NCBI RefSeq assembly: GCF_900114245.1
Contig: NZ_FOSK01000022.1
Span: 1 to 51,401 of the forward strand
Direction: 5' to 3'
DNA: 51,401 bases
Source: Pseudovibrio ascidiaceicola
Lineage (GTDB): Bacteria > Pseudomonadota > Alphaproteobacteria > Rhizobiales > Stappiaceae
This document shows positions 36,484-44,507 of the stretch, one piece after another (the stretch's first letter is position 1; each line of letters opens with the position of its first letter). The translations under genes were made by a program, and so were the position numbers. The notes beneath the pieces are model-generated. The model made no database searches. It was given only the letters and a program-made list of their open reading frames with translations, and was not told the DNA's origin.

Positions 36484-37436
36484 TGGAACTCTCAGGACTG
36501 TTCTTCTATTTCGTTTCCTTCCTCACTATGGCTGGCATTTATGCTGTAATTTGCCTGGCGCTTAACATCCAATGGGGTTTTGGCGGCCTGTTTAATGCAG
36601 GCATCGCTGGCTTTTACGCTATCGGCGCATATTCAGCGGCTATTATCACTTCCACGGCGGCATCAAACAATGTTGGAGGGTTCCAACAATCCATTTTTGT
36701 AGGCATGGCCGTTGCAGCTGTCATTGCAGGTCTTGTTGGCTGGGGCATTGCACGGCTTTGTGTTTCTCTCAAAAGTGATTACCTCGCCATGGCAACAATT
36801 GGAATTGCAGAGATCATCCGGCTTATAATCGTCAATGAGGAGTGGCTGACTAACGGGAGTTTGGGCGTTTCCAACATTCCACGTCCCTTTGAAGGAGTGT
36901 TCAAAGGGCAAACAGCGGAAATTGTCTTTGTTCTTTTTGTTTGGATGATCGTGCTGCTGACTTATTTCATTTCTCATCGCCTTCACAAAAGTCCGTGGGG
37001 CCGGGCTTTACGAGCAATCCGCGATAATGAAGATGCAGCAGAATCCATCGGCAAGGACACTCATTCTTTCCGCACGCAAACGTTTGTGATCGGAGCCATT
37101 TTTATGGCGTTGGCAGGAGCGCTGAGTGCGCACTACTTCAAATATTTCAGCCCCGACGCAACAGAGCCAATTCTGATAACATTTCTTGCTTGGGTGATGT
37201 TGATTGCCGGAGGAAGTGGAAACAACAAAGGAGCCATTGCAGGGGCATTGATCGTCTGGGCGATCTGGTCAATGACAGAGATCCTAACAGGCTTCCTACC
37301 CTCCGAATGGGCAACACGATCCTCCTACATGCGCATGCTGCTTATTGGCTTATTCCTGCAGTTCGTTCTGCAACGATATCGCTCCGGCTTGCTACCAGAA
37401 AGAGCGCCAAAACTGGACAAGTTGAGACGCTCTTAG
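36483..37436 (+). CDS. livM: ABC importer permease, LivM type
   Basis: A 317-residue permease with about eight spans and the segments LALNIQWGFGGLFNAGIAGF, YLAMATIGIAEIIRLI, SPWGRALRAIRDNEDAAESIGKD (coupling loop, in part: GRALRAIRDNEDAAESIG) and FLAWVMLIAGGSGNNKGA. ATG 36483 shares its A with the livH stop. The longer frame from 36357 would overlap livH by 127 bases and is rejected. It ends the transporter operon; the VIT/vWA gene converges from the other side 51 bases away. Confidence 0.92.
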   Translation: MELSGLFFYFVSFLTMAGIYAVICLALNIQWGFGGLFNAGIAGFYAIGAYSAAIITSTAASNNVGGFQQSIFVGMAVAAVIAGLVGWGIARLCVSLKSDYLAMATIGIAEIIRLIIVNEEWLTNGSLGVSNIPRPFEGVFKGQTAEIVFVLFVWMIVLLTYFISHRLHKSPWGRALRAIRDNEDAAESIGKDTHSFRTQTFVIGAIFMALAGALSAHYFKYFSPDATEPILITFLAWVMLIAGGSGNNKGAIAGALIVWAIWSMTEILTGFLPSEWATRSSYMRMLLIGLFLQFVLQRYRSGLLPERAPKLDKLRRS

Positions 37437-37487
37437 CTTGCTGGAGGTAGAAGACATCATATTCCGCTATGAGCCCCGGATTACAGC

Positions 37488-39689
37488 TCAGTCCAACCAC
37501 CAACCATCTCGGCGGAGTGTATAAGGTAGTGAGCGATCCAGGCCTTCCAGCGGAACAGAGCGTTGACCCGTTCGAGTAATGAAGGAACGTAATGACCGAA
37601 CCATACTGACAAGGTTTTGACGGAAGCGCGCGACAAGACCCATGATCACGATCAAAAGCCCCATAATCCCTTCTGGTTCTGGCGCTGAGCTTCCACTGAG
37701 GTTTAAGTTTGGATAAGCTTTTGTCGCTACGCCAGAAACTTGCGGCAGCGGGACCGACGCTGAAACTGTGCTTTTTGGATCATGATTTGCGAGCGTTTCA
37801 GAAACCGCAACAAACGAAGTGAAGCGGGTTTGCAGGGAGTGGTCCAGACCAAGCTTGGTAATCTCGTTCTTTAAAGCCAGATTAGAGCTGCCTCCAATCG
37901 CATATTCTCGGTTTTTTGCAAAGATCTGCTCACGCGCCCAGATGATTGGAAGCGCTTTCTTTTCTGGGCTTTGTTGCTGAGTTCTCCCTGATAGTTCAAT
38001 CTCCAGCGGCATGCGCGCCGCCTGCCCATTGACTCGGCCATTAATGAAAATGGTATGCTTTCCGCTTTTCTGGTAGCGGCCCAGAACTCGAAGTGCGCGC
38101 CCCTTGAACAGGTCTGGAAGCTTTGTCGCACTTAGCTCTTCAACTGCTAGTCCGTTCCAATCAATTGAGACATCGGTCAGCACAGGCGTTTTCAAGTCTT
38201 TTGCAAAGACCTCTGCAGTCTCATGAAAGCTCTCGTCAGCTCCAACATAGCGCGCATATCCCCGTCCCTCTGCTGCCAGCGCTTCAAGCAGAAATCGATT
38301 GACGGACGAGCCCACTCCAAACGCATAAAGACGTGCATTTCCAATGCGATTGGAAACCGTTTGGATTACTTTGCGCTCATTCCCTATGTAGCCGTCAGTC
38401 AGGAAAACAACGATGCGCGTTGTGTCTTTAGGTTGTTGTGTACCAAACGCAGCTTTGAGTGCTGCATTCAGTTCTGTCCCGCCACCAGCATAAAGACCGG
38501 AGACATACTCAAGACCCGCCTGTTTGTTATGCTCACTCGCAATTAAAGACTGCTCTTCAAATGCGGTTGTCTCATTTGCAAACCGAAGGATCCGAAAGTA
38601 ATCATCTGAGCGTAGATTATTAATTGCAGCACGCATAAAGGCTTTGCTTGCAGCTATTGGAGTTCCCCCCATGGAGCCAGAGGTGTCCAACACAAACACC
38701 AGCTCTCTTTTACCAATAGTCGCTTCTACTGGAACTTTAGGAGGCTCGATGAGCAACGAAAAGAAGCCACCTTTTTCATCCTCGTAGTAACTGTCTAAAC
38801 CGGCAGTCACACTCGTCTCAGCAGCCAGTTCGTAACGCAAGACAAAGTCTTTATTGTCAACCTCCCTAGTCTTCTCAAAGGTCGCCTGTTTTTTGTTTTC
38901 ATCTCCAGAGATGCTCAAGTTATGTGTTGTGCTCCAAAGGCCGGATATGGGCAGAGCTGCGGTCATGGACATATCTAAGGAGACCCGCCGACTATCGATG
39001 GCCTTAGATGTTGAAACGGCTATTACCTGAGGATATGCCGGTAACCGATCAATTTCCCAGCCGGAAACGACGTCAACTTCATCACTGCCAGACATAACAT
39101 CTGGCTTATCTAATTGGACAGGCTCGGCTGCTCCTTCGTACCGCGGACCAACCACCATGGGGACAACCAGTTCATAGGCCCCATCTACTTTCGACACGGA
39201 CTGAACATAGTGCAGGTGCACGGTAATTGGCTTACCCGGCATCAAATTGGCGATATCCTGAGTAAACATGTTTGGTCGGTGCTGTGTCAGAAGGGATGCA
39301 GCTTTACCCTCTGCCTTTGCTTGCTTGAATACAGCACTTGCTTCTTGTTTTTCTTTGATTTGCGCAACGACCCGCTGCCCTTCCAACTCCATCTCCATGG
39401 CGTGCACGGCAGCTTTCTGATTTAGGGGGAACAGATAGGTCGCATGGAGCGGTACATCATTGGGATTGAGGAATGTCTGTGAAAGCGTAACCTGAGCGAT
39501 ATCTCCAACTACATCGACATCGTAGTGCGAAGAGAGCAAGGGCAACTCAACCTGTTGTCCATCTAACATAGCGATAATTGTACCTGCCTTCTTTCCCAAT
39601 GGGTCTGGCTGCTCGGCGCCAGCATCGGAGCTCGCGCTGACTACAAAAATGAAAAGCAAGGAGAGAACGCGCGTTATCTCAAACATCAA
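37488..39689 (-). CDS. VIT/vWA-domain surface protein with PEP-type sorting signal
   Basis: A 733-residue exported protein. Signal peptide to about residue 25; VIT (vault protein inter-alpha-trypsin) domain about 30-165 (DVVGDIAQVTLSQTFLNP, YLFPLNQKAAVHAMEMEL); von Willebrand A domain about 328-500 with an intact MIDAS start DTSGS (335-339). Near the C-terminus APEPEG (669-674) is followed by a hydrophobic stretch and ARFRQ, the layout of a PEP-CTERM exosortase signal. Oddly, about 45 further residues follow (ending RRDGWWLD), whereas such signals normally end just after the basic cluster. The exosortase gene lies directly upstream (16-base gap, same strand), so this is almost certainly its dedicated substrate. 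Function on the surface is unknown, probably adhesion. Confidence 0.85.
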   Translation of the reverse strand: MMFEITRVLSLLFIFVVSASSDAGAEQPDPLGKKAGTIIAMLDGQQVELPLLSSHYDVDVVGDIAQVTLSQTFLNPNDVPLHATYLFPLNQKAAVHAMEMELEGQRVVAQIKEKQEASAVFKQAKAEGKAASLLTQHRPNMFTQDIANLMPGKPITVHLHYVQSVSKVDGAYELVVPMVVGPRYEGAAEPVQLDKPDVMSGSDEVDVVSGWEIDRLPAYPQVIAVSTSKAIDSRRVSLDMSMTAALPISGLWSTTHNLSISGDENKKQATFEKTREVDNKDFVLRYELAAETSVTAGLDSYYEDEKGGFFSLLIEPPKVPVEATIGKRELVFVLDTSGSMGGTPIAASKAFMRAAINNLRSDDYFRILRFANETTAFEEQSLIASEHNKQAGLEYVSGLYAGGGTELNAALKAAFGTQQPKDTTRIVVFLTDGYIGNERKVIQTVSNRIGNARLYAFGVGSSVNRFLLEALAAEGRGYARYVGADESFHETAEVFAKDLKTPVLTDVSIDWNGLAVEELSATKLPDLFKGRALRVLGRYQKSGKHTIFINGRVNGQAARMPLEIELSGRTQQQSPEKKALPIIWAREQIFAKNREYAIGGSSNLALKNEITKLGLDHSLQTRFTSFVAVSETLANHDPKSTVSASVPLPQVSGVATKAYPNLNLSGSSAPEPEGIMGLLIVIMGLVARFRQNLVSMVRSLRSFITRTGQRSVPLEGLDRSLPYTLRRDGWWLD

Positions 39690-39705
39690 GAATATCCTCT
39701 AAGTT

Positions 39706-41166
39706 TCAGGTCTTGGGAAAATCAAAGGCAGCAAAAACCGCAGCCTCAAAATGGTTTTGGTTGGAAGGTGCAACCTGCCATGGCGAAACACGTTGAATGC
39801 TGGTCCAAGAGAGCGACGGGTTTTGCAACCAAATCCAAATCGCTTCGGCCACGTTGTTCGTGACATGCCCGCCATCAGAGAAAAAAGAGACGGAGACCTG
39901 CCATTGCTGGCCGTTTTCTGCAGTGGCCCGATAAAGCGCTGAAGGCATTACCTCAAAACGAGAACCAAGAAATTCAACCCGGTAGCCCAGACCGCGCAAG
40001 CAGTCGTCCGGCGCATGAAGATGGCGAAGCGGGGAGCTCGTATGCACAAGAGTAAGCGCATGCTCTCCATAGCGCTTTTTGACTGCATACCCTCCATACT
40101 CTTCGAGATACTTCTTCTCGACGGGAAGTAATGGAACGGCCTGCCCGGATTGCCCATTCAAAAACAAAGGCAAAACAGGGCGTTCAGAGGTTCTCGTTAC
40201 ATCAACTGCCTGTCTGGGTAGACTGACAACGACAACAGTAAGACCAACAAAGGTGAGAGCCAGATACTTTTGAAATGACTTAGGAAGTTCATGAGCTTTA
40301 ACCGTATGAGGAGAAGCAACGATCAAGCGTGCCTCAGGCCGATACAACCTCAGGATTGGCAGAAGGGTAAGGGCGAGAGTGATATACCCAATCACGCCGT
40401 GCCATGGCTCCATCATCACGTTTACATCAAAAATCCAATGCGGATAGGCTATGCCAAGCGCTAACGTGCTGATACGAAAAGAGTTGCCTAAGATGCTGAG
40501 AACAAGCGTAATACCGACCCAAAGCAGAGCAGTACTCAATCGTGGGCGATAAATGGCATTCAACACCACGATAAATGCCATGCTGAGCATAAGACTAGAC
40601 GTGCCAGAACAAGGCAAATCGACTAACACCTCTTTGCCTTCAAGTGTCAGCCGTACGCCATCGCAGGAGAGGTTCTGAGAGACCCCGCTGAGAAGAAAAC
40701 AAGACGCGTTCGCAGACAGTTCCTGCAAAGGGTAACCCAATAGCCTCTGAACAATCCGCTCAATAGGCAGGGAAAACAGGAAAAGCACAGAGAGCCAAAA
40801 GGGAGAGATTGCACGCTTGCGTTCCCCTACCCTCAAAAGCGTGGCAATAGCGAAGATATCAAAAGCCAGAGCCAAACCGCCAATAACATTGATTGCAAAC
40901 ACCTGACTGATCAGGCGAATGAAAGCGGAAGCAACAAGAAGCAAAGCTGCAGTTTGACGATGATGATTTGCGGAGTGGTCAACGGGGCTCGACAGCGACC
41001 GGAGCAATAAGACCGCGACTGCGACCAGATAGAAAGCGCCGGAAGAGGAATAAGAGGGATCAAGCCATGTTCGAACCAGCCATAGCGCAGGTTCAAAAGC
41101 CAGAATGGCGGAGGCGAGCCCAAATCCAAAAACTGTCACGCGATGATTTGCAAGTGTCTTTCTCAT
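39706..41166 (-). CDS. exosortase with fused EpsI-like C-terminal domain
   Basis: A 486-residue multi-span inner-membrane protein. The exosortase catalytic triad is visible as C186 in DLPCSGTSSL, R231 in LGNSFRISTL and H256 in EPWHGVIGY; exosortases are cysteine transpeptidase-like enzymes that process PEP-CTERM proteins. About eight spans fill residues 10-275. Residues about 290-486 are a soluble EpsI-like domain (HAPDDCLRGLGYRVEFLG, VSFFSDGGHVTNNVAEAIW), commonly fused to or next to exosortases. Only one putative substrate gene is adjacent and no exopolysaccharide operon is near, unlike typical EpsH loci. I think it belongs to the single-target subfamilies (XrtT is a possibility) but cannot settle the letter. 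Confidence 0.88.
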   Translation of the reverse strand: MRKTLANHRVTVFGFGLASAILAFEPALWLVRTWLDPSYSSSGAFYLVAVAVLLLRSLSSPVDHSANHHRQTAALLLVASAFIRLISQVFAINVIGGLALAFDIFAIATLLRVGERKRAISPFWLSVLFLFSLPIERIVQRLLGYPLQELSANASCFLLSGVSQNLSCDGVRLTLEGKEVLVDLPCSGTSSLMLSMAFIVVLNAIYRPRLSTALLWVGITLVLSILGNSFRISTLALGIAYPHWIFDVNVMMEPWHGVIGYITLALTLLPILRLYRPEARLIVASPHTVKAHELPKSFQKYLALTFVGLTVVVVSLPRQAVDVTRTSERPVLPLFLNGQSGQAVPLLPVEKKYLEEYGGYAVKKRYGEHALTLVHTSSPLRHLHAPDDCLRGLGYRVEFLGSRFEVMPSALYRATAENGQQWQVSVSFFSDGGHVTNNVAEAIWIWLQNPSLSWTSIQRVSPWQVAPSNQNHFEAAVFAAFDFPKT

Positions 41167-41638
41167 GCAAACCGTTGTGCCAACCTGATTTGCAGAACCT
41201 ACTCACCATTTGTGCAGATTTTCAGCATTTCAACCAGAGGAGGGACCTATAGCTAGTGAGATCGAGACAAGCCAGTTCACTCCCCATCTGTCATGCCAAT
41301 TTCAATACACGTTTGTAAGTATGAAGAAGCCCATGCAAAGAGGAAGAACTCTCTTCAATAATGAGCCATTGCTTGCATTCGTTTTATCTCTGAGCAATCA
41401 CGGGCATATCTATATTTCAACCCAAAGTCACTTCAAGCAAACGAATCCGCTCGCATTTCACAAAATCGGATCTTTGCTTATTAACAGAGCTAAGGTGCTT
41501 ACCTTCAATGGTAACAGTGACAGCACTACGTGGGGCTCATGTCCATTAAACCAGATATTGTCGTCAACGGTTGGGCTTTTCTAAACATGATGATTGATCA
41601 GCAGGCCTGACTACCTACTGATCAACCTTGCAAGTCAG
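41167..41638. other. intergenic region between exosortase and ridA
   Basis: No credible gene. It must hold the exosortase promoter (minus strand). A hairpin TTGATCAG (41594-41601) with CTGATCAA (41618-41625) lies just beyond the ridA stop and is the likely terminator of the catabolic operon. A 124-codon frame at 41210 on the plus strand has no family features. Confidence 0.5.
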
Positions 41639-41995
41639 TTAAAGCGCTGCGAGCACCAGAACCTCGATTTTGTAGTGAGGTTTTGCCATGCGGGCCTCGA
41701 CGCAAACTCGTGTTGGGGCTGCGTTGAGATCAGCGACCCACGCATCCCAGACGTTGTTCATTTCATCATATTCGCGCATGTCCGCCAGCCAGATCTGGAC
41801 GGAAAACACATTTTCACGAGTTGTTCCTGCCTCAGCGAGCAGGCTGTCGACTTTTGCGAAAACATCTTTCGACTGTTCGGTAATATCGCCCTCAACGAGC
41901 TGAGACACCTGCCCTGCCAAATGAACAACATCATTGTGAATTGCGATTGCAGAAAAGCGCTTGGAACCGCCTAGTTTTTTGAGTTCTGAGCTCAT
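41639..41995 (-). CDS. RidA (YjgF/YER057c/UK114) family imine/enamine deaminase
   Basis: A 118-residue trimer-forming protein. The family arginine is present (R96 in APTRVCVEARM) with E111 near the C-terminus in HYKIEVLVLAAL, so deaminase activity on reactive enamines/imines is possible. RidA paralogues inside catabolic operons often handle an unstable imine made by a neighbouring amino-acid oxidase or lyase. It is the last gene of the minus-strand cluster, 93 bases after the DUF3726 gene. Confidence 0.92.
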   Translation of the reverse strand: MSSELKKLGGSKRFSAIAIHNDVVHLAGQVSQLVEGDITEQSKDVFAKVDSLLAEAGTTRENVFSVQIWLADMREYDEMNNVWDAWVADLNAAPTRVCVEARMAKPHYKIEVLVLAAL

Positions 41996-42088
41996 TTTTA
42001 CTCCAGTTTTTATCAGTCAGCGTGTTCATCAAACACCTGATCTCTTGCATTGGATTTCGTGATTTTGAGATTTAGGAGCAACGGCTGG

Positions 42089-42736
42089 TTAGTCGTTGTC
42101 TGTCAAACCAGCTCCAGCGCCACGTAGGCGGGATGCTTCTGTCGCCGGAGCAAAGGTCCGCTGTGCAAATGCTCCAAGCCGCACCCAACATGCATCCCCA
42201 ACAACCGCTCTATGGATAGGTTTGCTTTGCGAGAGCATTTGTGCTGGCGCTGAACATTCAACTCGTTTGGCGTGAGAAGATAAAATTGCCTCAGAATTGC
42301 CCTGAACGCAGAGTTCCTTGCCGTTGGTCACCATGCGCGTGCCTTCCCACTCCACAGCAACTGGCTGACCAAGACGAAGGGCTGCACCGGAGGCGAAAGG
42401 AACAACCAGCAACGGATAGTCAACTTCCAGCATTGTTATGATATTGCCCAGCTCCATTTTGATCGCACAGTCACTCATCGCTGCGCCCGCAATGAGTGGG
42501 CTTAGCCTGCCCGCTGGAGCACGCCAGATGCCCTGAAGTGCCACTGGAGACAGATCAACCGCTGGCAACCTGTCGTTCAACTCTAAGAGCGAGACCAGTA
42601 AATCCGGTCCAGGGAATCCAAAGGACGCGAGCCAGCGCGTTCCTTTGGCGGCCTCCTCACATAAGCCCCATGGCAACCCTGCACCGCGAGAAGCACGCTT
42701 GCACATCGCTTCGATTTCATTGAGAGAATAACTCAT
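42089..42736 (-). CDS. DUF3726 family protein
   Basis: A 215-residue protein. The N-terminal motif SLNEIEAMCKRASRGAGLPWGLCEEAAKGTRWL (here given to show the ArgGlyAlaGlyLeuProTrpGly core at residues 15-24) is diagnostic of DUF3726, a family of unknown function found in marine alphaproteobacteria. The rest is a mixed alpha/beta domain with several cysteines and no catalytic motif I can name. It begins directly after the stop of the 566-residue gene, so the two are probably coupled and may act together. Nothing suggests a membrane location. Confidence 0.8.
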   Translation of the reverse strand: MSYSLNEIEAMCKRASRGAGLPWGLCEEAAKGTRWLASFGFPGPDLLVSLLELNDRLPAVDLSPVALQGIWRAPAGRLSPLIAGAAMSDCAIKMELGNIITMLEVDYPLLVVPFASGAALRLGQPVAVEWEGTRMVTNGKELCVQGNSEAILSSHAKRVECSAPAQMLSQSKPIHRAVVGDACWVRLGAFAQRTFAPATEASRLRGAGAGLTDND

Positions 42737-44437
42737 CTAGTTGCCCCTGCTCAGTGCTGGATAGACCCAGAAATCATCAGATTGTGACGCCAACTCCTCC
42801 GGATAAGGCGCGTTTGCATACATGTTGATGCGTACCCAACGATCAGAGCGCGGATCGAATTGCACTGCGCCGAAAAAGGCGAGTTTACATCTCAGCATAT
42901 CGATCGGCAGAACATCGCTTGCAATCGTATTGTCGCGGATTTCAGCATAGGGTGCCTGATTGACAATCTGAGCGCGGCGAACGATGTGACGGTATTCAGG
43001 ATGCCTCAGCAGAAACTGAGCGATGTTTTTGTCTTCTGGCCAGTGGCCCAGAGCATGATAAAGCGCAGCTGCATCTCGTCCGGGCGCTAAAGGTTGCTCG
43101 TATTCTTCAATCGGCTCTTCAAAGCGTTCACCCAGACGTGGCTCCAGCTTCTCCTCTGAGACATACCAGGCCTTAGCTTTGTTCTGCTGATCACTCCAAT
43201 CAATTTCCAATGCCCAACCATAGACCCGTTTGAGAACTTCTCGCAGATCCTGTAGTGTCATCGCTCCAGCAATGCGGAATGTTGGCGTGTTGTCAGCGGC
43301 CATGGTGTTCGCGAGATCATCAACAAGTGCCCCATAAGGCTCCAGCATCAAGGAAGTCAGGCACTCCTGCCCTTCCAGAGACAGTTCCTTTTCTGCCCAG
43401 GTGTTAAGCTGGTTCCAAGGGTGATCACTTGCGTCAGAGACGCTTTCTGCCTGCTGCTGCAACGACACAAGGTCACGCTTCAGCCCTTCAGTCTTTTCAG
43501 ATTGGATCTGATGGTCCGTTGTCCAGGACGCGGTCAATAAAATGCTGCGCGCCAACAACTCACGAAAGAGTTCAATCTCTTGTTCACTTGCCTGAGGGAG
43601 CGCACGTACGCGTGCAGCAGCTTGCTCCCGCGCGGCAATCCAGTTGTTAAACAGTACAGGGTGATTGAGCAGAAATGGCGCCATTCCGAGGCCAGTTGAA
43701 TTTCCGATGCCCATAGAACGGGCGATAGCAGGATCCAACTTTACAGCTTTTTCTCCCCCCTTCATTCGCGCCATATACTCGACAAGGTCGCGCACAAAAG
43801 CGCGCGTCAGAAAGACGGAAAGCATCTCCACCTGGAACGGACTTTGAAACTCAGGACGGTCCGCGATCATTTCGCGATCCGCCGCCCCGAACTTGCCTGA
43901 CCCATAAACAGCGGTGGTGCGCATGAGATAGCCGACGGCTTCGATCTTTTGGAGATCCGGCTGCTCTCCCTTTGCCAGAGCCGTTACAATATGCTCCCAC
44001 AATCGCGCCGAACGGTTGGCGCGTGACAGTGATAGTTCTGTCTCGCAAATGCGCCCAGCCTCTTGCAAAGGTACGTTACGAGAAAGACGTTCAATATCCT
44101 CAGAGGTTGGAATACCGTCAAAAAGAGTGAACGTAGCGTCCCAGGCATCCGCGATCACGCGATCTGATCGTTTCTCAGCTGGAAGATCATGCGAGAAGGC
44201 AACAAGAGAGTAGGTTCGGTCCGGACCATGAGCGCAATAGACAGCGTGCCCAACACCGCATTCATCCATTTCAAAGACAGGTCGGTCAAATCGCCAATTT
44301 TCATTCTGCATGCGTCTTAGAAGAATACGCATGAAGGATAGGCGCGATTGATGGATTGAACCGAGCCGGCTCAACTTCATCACCTTATCAGGTGAACGCA
44401 GTTGGATTACATCGGTTTCGCAAACACTCATAATCAT
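42737..44437 (-). CDS. conserved 566-residue protein of unknown function
   Basis: I do not recognise a domain. The sequence is soluble, mostly helical and rich in Trp, Arg and Glu, with no signal peptide. A striking segment near residues 240-285 is DPAIARSMGIGNSTGLGMAP followed by FLLNHPVLFNNWIAAREQ, which looks like an active-site or ligand loop. The gene is preceded by a strong hairpin after the BCCT gene and abuts the DUF3726 gene. The linkage with transporter, aldehyde dehydrogenase and RidA suggests an enzyme acting on the imported compound or an organising partner, but no function can be assigned. Confidence 0.75.
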   Translation of the reverse strand: MIMSVCETDVIQLRSPDKVMKLSRLGSIHQSRLSFMRILLRRMQNENWRFDRPVFEMDECGVGHAVYCAHGPDRTYSLVAFSHDLPAEKRSDRVIADAWDATFTLFDGIPTSEDIERLSRNVPLQEAGRICETELSLSRANRSARLWEHIVTALAKGEQPDLQKIEAVGYLMRTTAVYGSGKFGAADREMIADRPEFQSPFQVEMLSVFLTRAFVRDLVEYMARMKGGEKAVKLDPAIARSMGIGNSTGLGMAPFLLNHPVLFNNWIAAREQAAARVRALPQASEQEIELFRELLARSILLTASWTTDHQIQSEKTEGLKRDLVSLQQQAESVSDASDHPWNQLNTWAEKELSLEGQECLTSLMLEPYGALVDDLANTMAADNTPTFRIAGAMTLQDLREVLKRVYGWALEIDWSDQQNKAKAWYVSEEKLEPRLGERFEEPIEEYEQPLAPGRDAAALYHALGHWPEDKNIAQFLLRHPEYRHIVRRAQIVNQAPYAEIRDNTIASDVLPIDMLRCKLAFFGAVQFDPRSDRWVRINMYANAPYPEELASQSDDFWVYPALSRGN

Positions 44438-44463
44438 CTCATCCTCTGGACAATCCGAAGCTT

Positions 44464-44505
44464 AAATTGCCCGAGCCATATTGGATATATGTGCTCGGGC
44501 AATTT
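44464..44505 (-). terminator. perfect 13-bp hairpin after the BCCT gene
   Basis: AAATTGCCCGAGC (44464-44476) pairs with GCTCGGGCAATTT (44493-44505), 16-base loop, starting three bases after the BCCT stop on the minus strand. The 3' arm ends TTTAAG after the stem, a weak T tract. It probably divides the cluster into two expression units or attenuates the downstream genes. Confidence 0.65.
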
Positions 44506-44507
44506 GC

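Noticed and set aside
41210-41584. 124-codon plus-strand frame between exosortase and ridA
   Set aside because: No recognisable features or start signal; the region is better explained as promoter and terminator sequence.
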